Assembly: GCA_020852755.1 (NCBI GenBank)
Contig: JADZAF010000252.1
Span: 1 to 42,338 of the forward strand
Direction: 5' to 3'
Length of the DNA stretch: 42,338 nt
Source: Bryobacterales bacterium
GTDB lineage: Bacteria; Acidobacteriota; Terriglobia; Bryobacterales; Bryobacteraceae
A program made the position numbers and the translations under genes. Of this stretch, positions 9,563 through 19,069 are shown in pieces (the stretch's first letter is position 1; each line of letters begins with the position of its first letter). Below the pieces are notes generated by a model. It saw only the letters and a list, made by a program, of their open reading frames with translations. It was not told the origin of the DNA and ran no database searches.

Positions 9563-10444
9563 ATGGCTGACCCCCTGCTGGATCGGGTGTTCCTGGAGAG
9601 GCTGGAGCGTCTCACGCTGCAGTGGCGGCACTCCTTTCCCGGACTGGTGGGCGGCCACAACGTATCGCGCTATCCCGGGCCGGGGCAGGAGTTCCTGGAC
9701 CATCGCCATTTCCACCACGGCGACGATCTGCGGGCCATCAACTGGCGCGCCTACATGCGCTTCGAGAAGCTGTTCCTGAAGATGTTCCAGACCGAACCGC
9801 GGGTGCCGGTGCGCCTGCTGCTGGACAACAGCGAATCGATGGCCGCGGTCTCTCGGGAGAAATTCACCTACGCCTGCCGGCTGGCCGCGTCTCTGTGCTA
9901 CGTGGCGCTGGTACGGCTGGATTCCACGATCGTGCATCCTTTCGGTTCGGCGCTGGGCCAGCGATTCATTTGCGCCGGCGGCCGGCACCGCTTCTCGCCG
10001 GTGCTGGAGTATTTTACCGACCTGAGGCCTTCGGGGCGAACGGACTTTTTGGAGGTGGTGCGCCAGTTTGTTTCCCTTTACACGCAGCGCGGGCTGCTGA
10101 TCGTCATCTCGGACTTTCTCGACGACGCCGATTGCGAACGCGCGCTGCACTTCCTGGCCGACTACGGCCACGAACTGCTGCTCCTGCAAGTGTGGAGCGA
10201 AGAGGACCGCAACCCGCCCTGGATGGGGGACCTCGACCTTACCGACGCCGAGACAGGCGCGCAGGTTCGGATCCGGGTGGACGAAGCCGCCCGGAGCCAG
10301 TACACCGCGGCCTTCGACGAGTACGCTTCCCGGATCCGCCAACTGGTGCTGCGCCACAACGGCCGCTACGTGGGCATTTCCACCGCGACTCCGATCGAGG
10401 ACGTTATCTTCGGACCCCTGGTTCGCAACAGGACCGTGGCTTGA
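9563..10444 (+). CDS. DUF58 domain protein (vWA-like, MoxR-associated)
   Basis: A 293-residue protein of the DUF58 family (PF01882). The signature region is residues 39-65, with the GPGQEF, HHGDDLR and INWRAY motifs, and a von Willebrand A-like fold follows with MIDAS-type D88-N-S90-E-S92. The family is nearly always encoded beside MoxR ATPases, and its members are thought to be substrates or partners, but the molecular activity is not established. There is no signal peptide or membrane segment, so it is cytoplasmic. GGAAGATC precedes the ATG. Its TGA is immediately followed by the ATG of the next gene with no gap, indicating coupled translation. Confidence 0.92.
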   Translation: MADPLLDRVFLERLERLTLQWRHSFPGLVGGHNVSRYPGPGQEFLDHRHFHHGDDLRAINWRAYMRFEKLFLKMFQTEPRVPVRLLLDNSESMAAVSREKFTYACRLAASLCYVALVRLDSTIVHPFGSALGQRFICAGGRHRFSPVLEYFTDLRPSGRTDFLEVVRQFVSLYTQRGLLIVISDFLDDADCERALHFLADYGHELLLLQVWSEEDRNPPWMGDLDLTDAETGAQVRIRVDEAARSQYTAAFDEYASRIRQLVLRHNGRYVGISTATPIEDVIFGPLVRNRTVA

Positions 10445-12397
10445 ATGTTTTTCCTGAACCTCTCCCTGGTCGAATTCCTGGTGCTGTTCGGCTCCATTTC
10501 GGCCGTCACGGTGGCGCTGTACCTGCTGGACCGCGCGCGGCGCAAGCAGAAGGTGGCCACGCTGCGGTTCTGGGTGGCTGCAGGGCAGCCGGCGCTGACC
10601 CGCCGCCGCAGACGCATCCAGCAGCCCCTCTCGCTGCTGCTGCAACTGGCCGGGCTGGCCCTGCTGCTGGCCGCCATCGCTGAACTCAGGCTGGGCTCGG
10701 AGCCTCCGGCTCCCCGCAATCACGTCGTGATCCTGGACACGTCGGCTTGGATGGGGTCGCGGCAGGCGGGCGGCCGGACGCTGATGGACGAGGCCCGGAC
10801 GCGCGCTCTGCGCTACCTGGACAGCGTAGCCTCGTCGGACCGGGTGATGCTGGTCCGGGCCGACGGGCTGGCAACGCCCGCCACGGTGTTCGAATCGAGC
10901 CGCGACCGCCTGCGGGAGGCCATCCGGCAATCCCGGCCCGGGGCCACCGCCCTCAACCTGGACCAGGCGCTCGAATTTGCGCGGCGCATTCAGGACCTGA
11001 ACCCGGGCCGCTCCGGAGAGATCGTGGTGATCAGCTCGGGCCGCATCTCCGCCCGGGAAGCGGCGGCACTGGCCAGCACGCCCGCTCAGCGCTTGCGGTA
11101 CGTGCCGGTGGAGAGCGAGGCGGGCAATTTCGGTCTTCGCAAACTCGGCTTCCGGCGCTCGGTCTCGACCCCCGACTCCTGGGAGATCTACGTCTCGGTT
11201 CGCAATTACGGGGCCCAGCCGGGAAGGGTCCCGCTGGCGCTCAGCTTCGGCGGCGCGCCCATTGCGTCGCGCGAGCTGGGACTGGCTCCCGGAACCGACC
11301 GGGAGGTGTCGTTCGAGTACCGCACCCGGGCAGCGGGCGAACTCGAAGCCCGGCTGCTGAGCCAGGACGCGTTTCCCGAAGACGATCACGCCCTGGTGGA
11401 ACTTCCGTCACAGCAAAGTCTCGAGATCGTGGTCTACACGTCCGAGCCGGGGTCGCTGCGGCCGGTCTTCGGAGCGAGCCCCGGAGTGAAGGCCACCTTC
11501 GCTTCTCCCTCCCAGTACAGGCCCGAGGCCAAAGCCGATGTAATCGTGCTGGACCGGTTCCGGCCGGAGACTCCACCCCAGGCGGATTCGATCTGGATCG
11601 ATCCGCCGCGAGCCGGCTCGCCAATCCCGGTCCGCGCGCGGCTCTCCGGAGCCAAGCTTACCCGCTGGAACGCGGCACATCCGCTGGGCGCGGGACTGCG
11701 CGCCGTGGGCCTGGACCTGGAATCGGCCTCGGTATTCGAGCCGGCGCCGGACGACGTGCGCGTGGCCGAGTCCGACGAGGGGCCCGTGATCGTAGCCAGG
11801 ACCGGCCCTGCCCGTACGATCGCCATCGGGTTCAATCCGGCGGGCGCGGGGCTGCGATTCCAGCTGGCCACCCCGCTGCTGTTCGCCAATATGCTGCGCT
11901 GGCTGGCTCCCGAGATGTTCCGGCGATGGGAACTGGCCGCCGGCAGCGTCGGCACAGTGGATGTCCCGGTGGATCCCGAGGTGGATCCTTCGGGGGTTCA
12001 GGTATCGCACGCGGACGGAAGTCCGGTGCCGTTCTCGCTCTCCGCGCGTACGCTCCGTTTCTTCACCGGCACACCGGGCACGGTGAACATCAACGCGGGC
12101 GACCGCAGCCTGGTGTACTCGCTGACGCTGCCCGAACTGGCGGATGCGAGATGGGAGCCTCCGGCGGGCGTCCGGCGAGGGCTGCCGGCCCGGCGAATGG
12201 CAAGCCAGGGTTCGGCTCCGCTATGGCCGTGGCTGGCGCTGTTGGGCGCGGCCGCACTGCTGGCGGAATGGCTGTTGTACGGAGGGTCCCGGCGTGCGGC
12301 CTACCGCGGCCTGTCCGCGGAGCCCGGCTGGCTGGAGCGGCTTGTCCAGCGCACCTGGGCGCCCGTGAGAGCCCGGGTGCGGGCCTCGGGGAGGTGA
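10445..12397 (+). CDS. BatA-type membrane vWA protein with degenerate MIDAS
   Basis: A 650-residue inner-membrane protein. Residues 1-80 form the BatA (aerotolerance regulator N-terminal, PF07584) module: two membrane helices separated by a basic loop (RARRKQK, RRRRRIQQP). A vWA domain starts near residue 93 and is predicted periplasmic, but its metal site reads DTSAW instead of D-x-S-x-S, so the last MIDAS serine is a Trp. Beta-rich domains follow (about 215-330), and a C-terminal membrane helix lies near residues 595-617 (WPWLALLGAAALLAEWLLY). In Bat systems such proteins act with MoxR and DUF58 at the cell envelope; exact function is unknown. It begins directly on the stop of the DUF58 gene and ends 7 bp before the next gene. 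Confidence 0.88.
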   Translation: MFFLNLSLVEFLVLFGSISAVTVALYLLDRARRKQKVATLRFWVAAGQPALTRRRRRIQQPLSLLLQLAGLALLLAAIAELRLGSEPPAPRNHVVILDTSAWMGSRQAGGRTLMDEARTRALRYLDSVASSDRVMLVRADGLATPATVFESSRDRLREAIRQSRPGATALNLDQALEFARRIQDLNPGRSGEIVVISSGRISAREAAALASTPAQRLRYVPVESEAGNFGLRKLGFRRSVSTPDSWEIYVSVRNYGAQPGRVPLALSFGGAPIASRELGLAPGTDREVSFEYRTRAAGELEARLLSQDAFPEDDHALVELPSQQSLEIVVYTSEPGSLRPVFGASPGVKATFASPSQYRPEAKADVIVLDRFRPETPPQADSIWIDPPRAGSPIPVRARLSGAKLTRWNAAHPLGAGLRAVGLDLESASVFEPAPDDVRVAESDEGPVIVARTGPARTIAIGFNPAGAGLRFQLATPLLFANMLRWLAPEMFRRWELAAGSVGTVDVPVDPEVDPSGVQVSHADGSPVPFSLSARTLRFFTGTPGTVNINAGDRSLVYSLTLPELADARWEPPAGVRRGLPARRMASQGSAPLWPWLALLGAAALLAEWLLYGGSRRAAYRGLSAEPGWLERLVQRTWAPVRARVRASGR

Positions 12398-12404
12398 AGG
12401 TCCC

Positions 12405-14921
12405 ATGAGTTTTCAATATCCCTGGGTCCTGCCGTTCTGCTTCCTCCCGCTGGTCTGGGCCGCCTGGCTGTGGCGCGGCTCGGCGCGCCGGGGCGCACTG
12501 CTTCTGAAGGCCCTGAGTTTGACCGCGGTCATCCTGGCAGTTGCCCGGCCGCAGCTCACCACCTTCGCCGGCAAGGTCGCGCTCGCCGTTCTGGTGGATA
12601 CTTCCCGGAGCGTTTCGCCGGAAGACCTGAAGCGGGCCTCGGAACTGGCCACCGACATCGAGCGGGGCCGCGGGCGCAACTGGACGCGGGTGCTGCCCTT
12701 CGCCAAAGCGGTCCGGCGGACTCAGCCGCAAGAGCTGGACGGGAAGTCCTGGAAACTGAATTACACGCAGGGGCCGGATGCGCGGGGCACCGATCTCGAA
12801 GCGGCGTTTCGCGAGGCGGTCGCCACCCTGCCGGTCGGAATGGTGCCGCGCGTGGTCCTCATTTCGGACGGCAAGGAGAACCTCGGCAGCGCGGCTCGCG
12901 GAGCCTGGCAGGCGCAACAACTCGGCATCCCCGTCGACACCGTTTCCCTGGCGGGCCGGCCGGCGCCCAGGCTGCGCGTGGAATCGGTCAGTCTGCCGAC
13001 GCAGGTATTCAGCGGCGAGCGCTTTCCGATGGACGTCACCGTCCAGACCCCTCACCGCAGCAGTGCGGAGGTTGAGATCACGGCCGAAGGCAAGGCGCTC
13101 GGAGTCACCCGAGTTCAGCTGGAGCCCGGAGTAAACCATTTCCGCGTGCACGCCCGAGTGGCGGCTACCGGCGCCATCGATCTGGCAGGCCGGATCCGGG
13201 CGCCGGACCTGGGAGAGGCCGGTTTCGAGTACGCGGTTACCCTGCGGCGTCCCAAGGCGCTGCTGATTTCACAGGACCCGCCGGGCACCGAGGTGCATCT
13301 GCTGAAGGTTCTGGAGGCCAATCAGTTCGAAGTGGACCGCGCCGCCGGCGACATTCCGGAAGAGCTGGATGCGTACCAGCTGGTGGTTTTCAACAACTGG
13401 GACGCCGAGTCGGTGCCCGCCGTCCGCCAGGCCGGGATCGAGAACTACGTCAAGAACGGCGGCGGCCTGTTGTGGATCGCCGGCGAGCGCAACATCTACG
13501 TAGAGAAAAAGATCGAAGACCCCCTGGCGCGCACGCTGCCCGCGCGGCTGGCGCCGCCCCGCACCCCGGAAGGCACCTGCGTGGTGTTGATCGTGGACAA
13601 GTCCTCCTCCATGGAAGGACGCAAGATGGAACTGGCCCGGCTGGCGGCGATCGGCGTGATCGATAATCTCCGGCCCATCGACCTGGTGGGGGTGCTGATC
13701 TTCGACAACTCCTTTCAGTGGGCCGTTCCTATCCGCAGGGCGGAGGACCGGTCGCTCATCAAGCGCCTGGTGGCGGGGGTGATGGCGGATGGCGGCACCC
13801 AGATCGCGCCGGCGCTGGCCGAAGCCTACCGCAGAATCCTTCCGGTGAACGCCATCCAGAAGCACATCGTGCTGTTGACGGACGGCATCTCCGAAGAGGG
13901 CGACAGTCTCTCGGTATCCCGCGACGCGGCGGATCGCCGCATCACCATCTCCACCGTCGGCCTGGGACAGGACGTCAACAAGGCCTACCTGGAGAAAGTG
14001 GCGCTCACCGCCAGAGGCAAGTCCTATTTCCTGACCGACCCGGCCGGCCTCGAACAGATCCTCCTGAAGGACGTGCAGGAGCACACCGGCTCGACGGCGG
14101 TCGAAAGGGTCGTGCGGGTTTCGGTCGCCAGGCAGGCCGAGATCATCGAGGGCGTGGGCATCGAGAAGGCTCCGCCGCTGAGAGGCTATATTCGCTACCT
14201 CGCCAAGCCCACTTCGGAAACCATACTGCAGGTGGACCACAAGGACCCGCTCCTGGCGCGGTGGCAATATCAGCTCGGACGGGCGGCCGTGTTCACTTCC
14301 GACGCCAAGGCGCGCTGGGCTTCAGCATGGGTCGGGTGGGAAGGATTCGACAAGTTGTGGGCCAACATCCTGCACGACCTGTTGCCGCATACGCCGGCCA
14401 CCGAGGCGGTCGCGCAGTACGACAGCGCCAATGACGAGCTGGTGGTGGACTACCGCCTGGCCCGCCACGTCGCAGAGCCCTCGGCCATCCCTGACATCTT
14501 CGTCTTCGGTCCCGGCGGGTTTCAGAGCCCGGTGAAGGTCGCCAAGCTGGCGGCGGGCAGCTACCGGGGGCGGGTGGCGGCGGGACGGCGGCAGGGGCTG
14601 TTCCGCGTCCGCCCGTTGAAGGATGCTCCGGCGTTTCCCGAAGTCGGCCTGTACCTGGAAGAAGCCGAACTGAGCGACTACGGCTCCAACGACTTCCTGC
14701 TGAAGGAGCTGGCTTCGGCCACCGGCGGGAAGTTCAACCCGAGAGTTCCGGAAATGTTCGATTCCGGCGGCCGGACGGTCGCCTCGGTGATGGAGCTTTG
14801 GCCGGGCCTGCTGGCCCTGGCCATCGCCCTCAACATGGCCGAACTGATCCTGCGCAAATGGAGGGGCGTGCTGGAGAGCCTCCGCCGGCAGGAGGCCGCG
14901 GAAGGGCTGAGCCTGAGTTAA
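12405..14921 (+). CDS. membrane protein with two vWA domains and a GATase1-like segment
   Basis: An 838-residue protein anchored by N-terminal helices (residues 5-50) and a C-terminal helix near 805-825 (WPGLLALAIALNMAELIL). A first vWA-like domain begins at 60, with MIDAS D65-T-S67-R-S69. A beta-sandwich spans about 200-285. A class-I glutamine-amidotransferase-like alpha/beta segment spans about 288-375 (VHLLKVLEANQFEV, YVKNGGGLLWIAGE), without a visible catalytic Cys-His pair. A second, canonical vWA domain runs from about 392 to 560, with MIDAS D398-K-S400-S-S402 and TDG near 490. This architecture is common in vWA/GATase proteins next to MoxR operons; function is unknown. GAAGG provides the ribosome-binding site. 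It is the last gene of the cluster and converges on the UPF0182 gene. Confidence 0.88.
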   Translation: MSFQYPWVLPFCFLPLVWAAWLWRGSARRGALLLKALSLTAVILAVARPQLTTFAGKVALAVLVDTSRSVSPEDLKRASELATDIERGRGRNWTRVLPFAKAVRRTQPQELDGKSWKLNYTQGPDARGTDLEAAFREAVATLPVGMVPRVVLISDGKENLGSAARGAWQAQQLGIPVDTVSLAGRPAPRLRVESVSLPTQVFSGERFPMDVTVQTPHRSSAEVEITAEGKALGVTRVQLEPGVNHFRVHARVAATGAIDLAGRIRAPDLGEAGFEYAVTLRRPKALLISQDPPGTEVHLLKVLEANQFEVDRAAGDIPEELDAYQLVVFNNWDAESVPAVRQAGIENYVKNGGGLLWIAGERNIYVEKKIEDPLARTLPARLAPPRTPEGTCVVLIVDKSSSMEGRKMELARLAAIGVIDNLRPIDLVGVLIFDNSFQWAVPIRRAEDRSLIKRLVAGVMADGGTQIAPALAEAYRRILPVNAIQKHIVLLTDGISEEGDSLSVSRDAADRRITISTVGLGQDVNKAYLEKVALTARGKSYFLTDPAGLEQILLKDVQEHTGSTAVERVVRVSVARQAEIIEGVGIEKAPPLRGYIRYLAKPTSETILQVDHKDPLLARWQYQLGRAAVFTSDAKARWASAWVGWEGFDKLWANILHDLLPHTPATEAVAQYDSANDELVVDYRLARHVAEPSAIPDIFVFGPGGFQSPVKVAKLAAGSYRGRVAAGRRQGLFRVRPLKDAPAFPEVGLYLEEAELSDYGSNDFLLKELASATGGKFNPRVPEMFDSGGRTVASVMELWPGLLALAIALNMAELILRKWRGVLESLRRQEAAEGLSLS

Positions 14922-14996
14922 TCACTCACACAGAGGCACAAAGAACAGGAAAGCAACAGCGGACATTCCCTATGCCTCCGAGGCTCCTCTCCAACC

Positions 14997-17747
14997 TCAC
15001 CTTGCCCGCAGTTCCGATTCCAGCGCTTCCAGTTCCTTGCCTGCTTCGGACCACCGGCCTTGAGACGCCAGGTCCCGGTAGCGTCGAAGATGTCCGCGAA
15101 CCCGCTCCAGTCGCTGTTCGGCTTGAGAGGACCCGGCCGGCTCTTCCGTCTTGGCAGGCGCGGCCGGTGCGGCGGCCTGGCTCACCTTCTCCGCGGCCGG
15201 CGGGGCCTTCCCGCTCAGTTGCGCGATCGCCTGATCATACGTGTCGGTGTAGATGAGGGTGTTGCCCATGGCCACCACGACCTTCCGCAACTGCGGCATG
15301 CGGGCTTCGGTCGCCTGGATGTAAATCGGCTGAATATAGAGAAAGGTATCTTCCACCGGCAGCACCAGGATCTGGCCGCGCAGCACCTGCGAGCCCTGCT
15401 GGTTCCACATGTTGAGATCCCGGGCGATCTGCTGGTCCTGGTTGATGCGCGCCGCAATCTGCATGGGTCCGAAGATCAGTTCCTGCTTGGACAACTGCAG
15501 CACGTAGACTTCGCCCAGGGCCTGGCCGTCGCAGCGGGCCACCATCAGGCCGATCAGGTTGTCCTTGTTGCGCGGCGTGAAGGGCAGGATCAGCAGGAAT
15601 TCCGGCTTCTCCTGTCCCGGCAGGGCGGCGAAGACATAGTTGGGAGTCATCGGCTCCGGACGCCCGCTCTGTGACGAGAGGGCCCGGGCGATGTCCCAGA
15701 GGTCTTCCTTGTTGTAGAACGCCTGCGGGTCCAGCATATGGAAGGTCCGGTAGATCTCCGCCTGGACCCGGAAAAGCGTCTCCGGGTAGCGGGCATGGGC
15801 CCGCAGATCGGCCGGCATCTCCGACACCGGCCGGAACAACCTGGGGAACAGCCGGCGGTACGCCTGGACGATGGGGTCCGACGGCTCGAACACGTAAAGG
15901 ATGGTGGTGCCGTCGTAGGCGTCGACCACGGCCTTGATCGAGTTGCGGATGTAGTTCACGCTGCCCGCGCCCTGGATGGATACGCTGCGGGAATACGGGT
16001 GGGCATTCGAACTGGTGTAGCCGTCGACCATCCATGCCAGGCGCCCGTCATTGGTCAGAACCAGGTAGGGGTCGGGATCCCAGTTGATGAAGCCTGCCAG
16101 GGTCCGCAGCCGCTCGGGAACCGAGCGGCGGATCATCATGCGGCTTTCACCGGTCAGATACCCGGTCAGCAATATGTTGTAGTCCGCTCCCCGGATGGCC
16201 GCGGCGAGCCGCAGGGGGAAAGAGGAGATCGGAAAACCGCCTTTGCCTTCGTAGCGCGAGAAGACGTTGTCCGAGCCCGAGGGATAGTTGAACTCCTGCT
16301 GGGCGGTTCGCACGAACACCGGCTCGTGGACCACCTCGCCGTAGTACAGCTCCGGGCGGGTGAGTTTCAGGCTGGGCGTCTTCACCTGGGGCGGAGCATC
16401 CTCGATCAGCAGCACCGGGAGTCCGTCGGGAGTGATGTTGGCCACTTCCGCCAGCACCAGCCCGTAGCCGTGCGTGTAGATGAAATGCGAGTTGATCCAG
16501 CCTGCGCCGCCGGGCAACTGCCGGATATCCAACTCGCGCGGCGAGAGCAGCGCCTGGCGATAGTTGCCGTTCAAGGTGTAGCGGTCCACGTCGCTGTCAT
16601 TGAACACGTAATAGGGACGCAGGGCCTGGATCTGGCTGATGGTGTCATGGAACGCCCGCCAGTCCCACAGGCGTACGTTGTCCAGCAGATCCTTGTGCCG
16701 GGACGGCTCCACCTGGGTTTCCAGGCGCGCGTTGAAGTCCACCTCCCGGACCTTCTTCTCAAGCCCGAAGGCCTCGCGCGTGGCGTGGATGTGGGCCTGG
16801 ATGTAGGGCCGCTCGAGGGAGATCTCGTTGGGCCGCACGTAGATCGCCGCAACCAGCCGGGGTACTGCGAACTGGATCAGGAGGGCAACCACCACCGCCG
16901 AAGCGGCCAGAATCCAGCGGCCCATCACCACCAGCGCGGCGGCGGCCGCCGCGGCCGCCACGACCAGCCACTGGAGCGGCAAGCCCACACGCTCGTCCAC
17001 GTAATCGATGCCAACCATGAAACCGTGCTCGTTCCAGACCATCTCGTAGCGCCCGAGGAAGAAGCGCACCGCCAGGGCGAGAAGGAAGACGGCCGCGGCG
17101 CCGCGCAGGAACCGGGATTCGAGGCCCCCCTCCAGGCGGAGCATGGAAGCGTCCAGTTCGCCCCGCTCGCGAAACTCGTCGATCCGGTAGCGCAACTGCC
17201 ACCCCCGGGCGGCGAGCCAGTAGATCACCGCGGCGGCGATGGTCACGGCCAGGACATAGCCGCGCAGCATGCCGTAGAACGGCAGGTCGAAGAGGTAGAA
17301 GGCGAGCGGCCGTCCGAAAACCGAGTCCGTCCAGGCCCCCTGTGCGGGGGCGATGTCCCGCGCCCCGGCAAAGCGCACCGTGGTCCAGGTGTCGATGCTG
17401 GCCGCGGCCACCAGGAAACCGAGGCCCAGCAGAGCCAGTGTGGCGATGCGGTGATAGCTCCGGTAATCGGGCAAGTGCACGCCGGCGAACTTCACCCCGC
17501 GGGAGTGGGCCAGCCAGAGGACGCCGAACGCGAGCAGGCCGGCCACGGTCAGCGGCAGGAAATTGTAGCCGAGCATGGCCAGCCAGGTCTCCACCTGGCC
17601 CATCTCCTTCCACCACTGGAACTCGATCACCCAGGAAGCCACGGAGCGCGCTCCGAACAGCAGAAGCAGCAGGAGGACGATGATCACGGCCCGGCCGCGC
17701 CGGATCTCCCGGGGCGCTGCGGGCGGGGGGAAACGATAGGTAGCCAT
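14997..17747 (-). CDS. UPF0182 family membrane protein
   Basis: A 916-residue protein matching UPF0182 (PF03699) over its whole length. The first 300 residues carry about seven transmembrane helices, including the first at 18-38 (VIIVLLLLLLFGARSVASWV) and FQWWKEMGQVETWLAMLGYNF, a typical family segment. A large extracytoplasmic domain follows, with VARYEGKGG-like and DNVFSRYEG motifs and the highly conserved WDPDPYLV, GYTSSNAHPYS and NYIRNSIKAVVDAYDG blocks. The C-terminal 80 residues are a charged Ala/Glu/Lys-rich tail. The function of the family is unknown. GAGGTG sits before the ATG. It follows the pyrC terminator, so it is probably transcribed on its own. The 75-bp gap to the convergent vWA gene shows no strong terminator. 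Confidence 0.93.
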   Translation of the reverse strand: MATYRFPPPAAPREIRRGRAVIIVLLLLLLFGARSVASWVIEFQWWKEMGQVETWLAMLGYNFLPLTVAGLLAFGVLWLAHSRGVKFAGVHLPDYRSYHRIATLALLGLGFLVAAASIDTWTTVRFAGARDIAPAQGAWTDSVFGRPLAFYLFDLPFYGMLRGYVLAVTIAAAVIYWLAARGWQLRYRIDEFRERGELDASMLRLEGGLESRFLRGAAAVFLLALAVRFFLGRYEMVWNEHGFMVGIDYVDERVGLPLQWLVVAAAAAAAALVVMGRWILAASAVVVALLIQFAVPRLVAAIYVRPNEISLERPYIQAHIHATREAFGLEKKVREVDFNARLETQVEPSRHKDLLDNVRLWDWRAFHDTISQIQALRPYYVFNDSDVDRYTLNGNYRQALLSPRELDIRQLPGGAGWINSHFIYTHGYGLVLAEVANITPDGLPVLLIEDAPPQVKTPSLKLTRPELYYGEVVHEPVFVRTAQQEFNYPSGSDNVFSRYEGKGGFPISSFPLRLAAAIRGADYNILLTGYLTGESRMMIRRSVPERLRTLAGFINWDPDPYLVLTNDGRLAWMVDGYTSSNAHPYSRSVSIQGAGSVNYIRNSIKAVVDAYDGTTILYVFEPSDPIVQAYRRLFPRLFRPVSEMPADLRAHARYPETLFRVQAEIYRTFHMLDPQAFYNKEDLWDIARALSSQSGRPEPMTPNYVFAALPGQEKPEFLLILPFTPRNKDNLIGLMVARCDGQALGEVYVLQLSKQELIFGPMQIAARINQDQQIARDLNMWNQQGSQVLRGQILVLPVEDTFLYIQPIYIQATEARMPQLRKVVVAMGNTLIYTDTYDQAIAQLSGKAPPAAEKVSQAAAPAAPAKTEEPAGSSQAEQRLERVRGHLRRYRDLASQGRWSEAGKELEALESELRAR

Positions 17748-17761
17748 TACACCTCACGCAA

Positions 17762-17788
17762 TGAAGAAAGGCGGGCGCCCGCCTTTTT
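17762..17788 (-). terminator. intrinsic terminator after pyrC
   Basis: A perfect inverted repeat AAAGGCGGGC / GCCCGCCTTT (17767-17786) starts two bases after the pyrC stop. On the minus strand it is followed by TTTCTTC. The plus-strand reading also has a T-run, so it could work in both directions. Confidence 0.85.
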
Positions 17789-19069
17789 CTATTCGCGGCG
17801 CCAGACCACTTGGCCGCTGACGACGGTTGCCACCGGCCCTCCCCGGAAGGTCTTGCCGTGGAAGGGCGAATTCTTGCTTTTGGAGTAGGAGCGGTTCACA
17901 TCGTAGGTCCACTCCGTTTCCAGGTCGAAGAGGGTCAGGTCGGCGGGCGAGCCCACGGCCAGCCTGCCGCGGTCCAGATGCAGCACCCGCGCCGGGCCGG
18001 CGGTGAACAGTTCGACCAGCCGCATCAGCCCGATCTTGCCTGGGTGATAGAGTTTCTCCAGTACCACCCCCAGCGCGGTCTCCAGCCCGATGATGCCGAA
18101 GGGGCACTTCTCGAACTCCTGCATCTTCTCACTGCCCGGATGGGGCGCATGGTCGGTGGCGATGGCATCCACGATTCCCGATGCCACGCCCTCGATCAGG
18201 GCGGCCACGTCGCGCTTGGAGCGCAGCGGCGGCTTCATCTTGAAGTTGCTGTCATAACCGGCGAGTTCACTGTCGCACAGCGAGAGATGGTGCGGCGTCA
18301 CCTCGCAGGTTACCGGCAATCCCTGTTTTTTGGCATCGGCGACCATGCGCAAGGCGCCCCGGGTGGAAAGGTGCGCCACGTGGAAACGCGCCCCGGTAGT
18401 CTGGGCCAGCATGATGTCCCGGGCCACCATCACGTCCTCCGAGGCGGAGGGAATACCGCGCAGGCCCAGCCGCGTGGAATGGAGGCCTTCGTGCATGTCG
18501 CCCCCGGCGCTGAGGGTCAGGTCCTCACAATGGTCGATCACCGGAAGATCGAACGAGCGGGCGAACTCCATGGCCCGGCGCATGACCCGTGCGCTCATCA
18601 CGGGAGCGCCGTCGTCGGAGATGGCCACCGCGCCGGCGTTCTTCATCGAGCCGATGGCCGCCAGCTCCACCCCCTGGCTGCCCTTGGTGATGGCGCCGAT
18701 CGGAAAGACGTTGGCGACGCCGAATTTGCGCGCCCGGTCCACGATGTAGCTGGTGACCGTGGCGCTGTCATTCACCGGCGAGGTGTTGGGCATGGCGCAG
18801 ATGCTGGTGAAGCCGCCGGCGGCCGCCGCCCGCGACCCGGTCTCGATGGTTTCGGCGTGTTCCTGGCCGGGTTCGCGCAGGTGTACATGCAGGTCGAGAA
18901 AGCCCGGCGCGACAATCAAGCCGGTGGCATCCAGAATGTCCGCCGCCATCGAGGAGAGGTGCGGCCCGATGGCGGCAATGCGGCCGTTCTCCACCAACAC
19001 GTCGGCGTTGCGATCGTAATTCGAGGCCGGATCGACGACCCGCCCGTTCTTAATGAGCAGCGGCGACAT
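17789..19069 (-). CDS. pyrC: dihydroorotase
   Basis: A 426-residue class I dihydroorotase, a zinc amidohydrolase that cyclises carbamoyl-aspartate to dihydroorotate in pyrimidine synthesis. The metal motif [10 protein letters not shown] (two His) lies near residue 60, with further metal-binding His in VIDHCED and [10 protein letters not shown] and the catalytic Asp in AIATDHAPH. The dynamic-loop region has [10 protein letters not shown]. Length is typical. Its ATG lies inside the 3' end of pyrB (20-bp overlap), so translation is coupled. It is the last gene of pyrR-pyrB-pyrC and is followed at once by a strong terminator. Confidence 0.97.
   Translation of the reverse strand: MSPLLIKNGRVVDPASNYDRNADVLVENGRIAAIGPHLSSMAADILDATGLIVAPGFLDLHVHLREPGQEHAETIETGSRAAAAGGFTSICAMPNTSPVNDSATVTSYIVDRARKFGVANVFPIGAITKGSQGVELAAIGSMKNAGAVAISDDGAPVMSARVMRRAMEFARSFDLPVIDHCEDLTLSAGGDMHEGLHSTRLGLRGIPSASEDVMVARDIMLAQTTGARFHVAHLSTRGALRMVADAKKQGLPVTCEVTPHHLSLCDSELAGYDSNFKMKPPLRSKRDVAALIEGVASGIVDAIATDHAPHPGSEKMQEFEKCPFGIIGLETALGVVLEKLYHPGKIGLMRLVELFTAGPARVLHLDRGRLAVGSPADLTLFDLETEWTYDVNRSYSKSKNSPFHGKTFRGGPVATVVSGQVVWRRE

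Noticed and set aside
15738..17888. 716-codon plus-strand frame opposite the UPF0182 gene
   Set aside because: No recognisable domain; the minus strand carries the conserved UPF0182 blocks.
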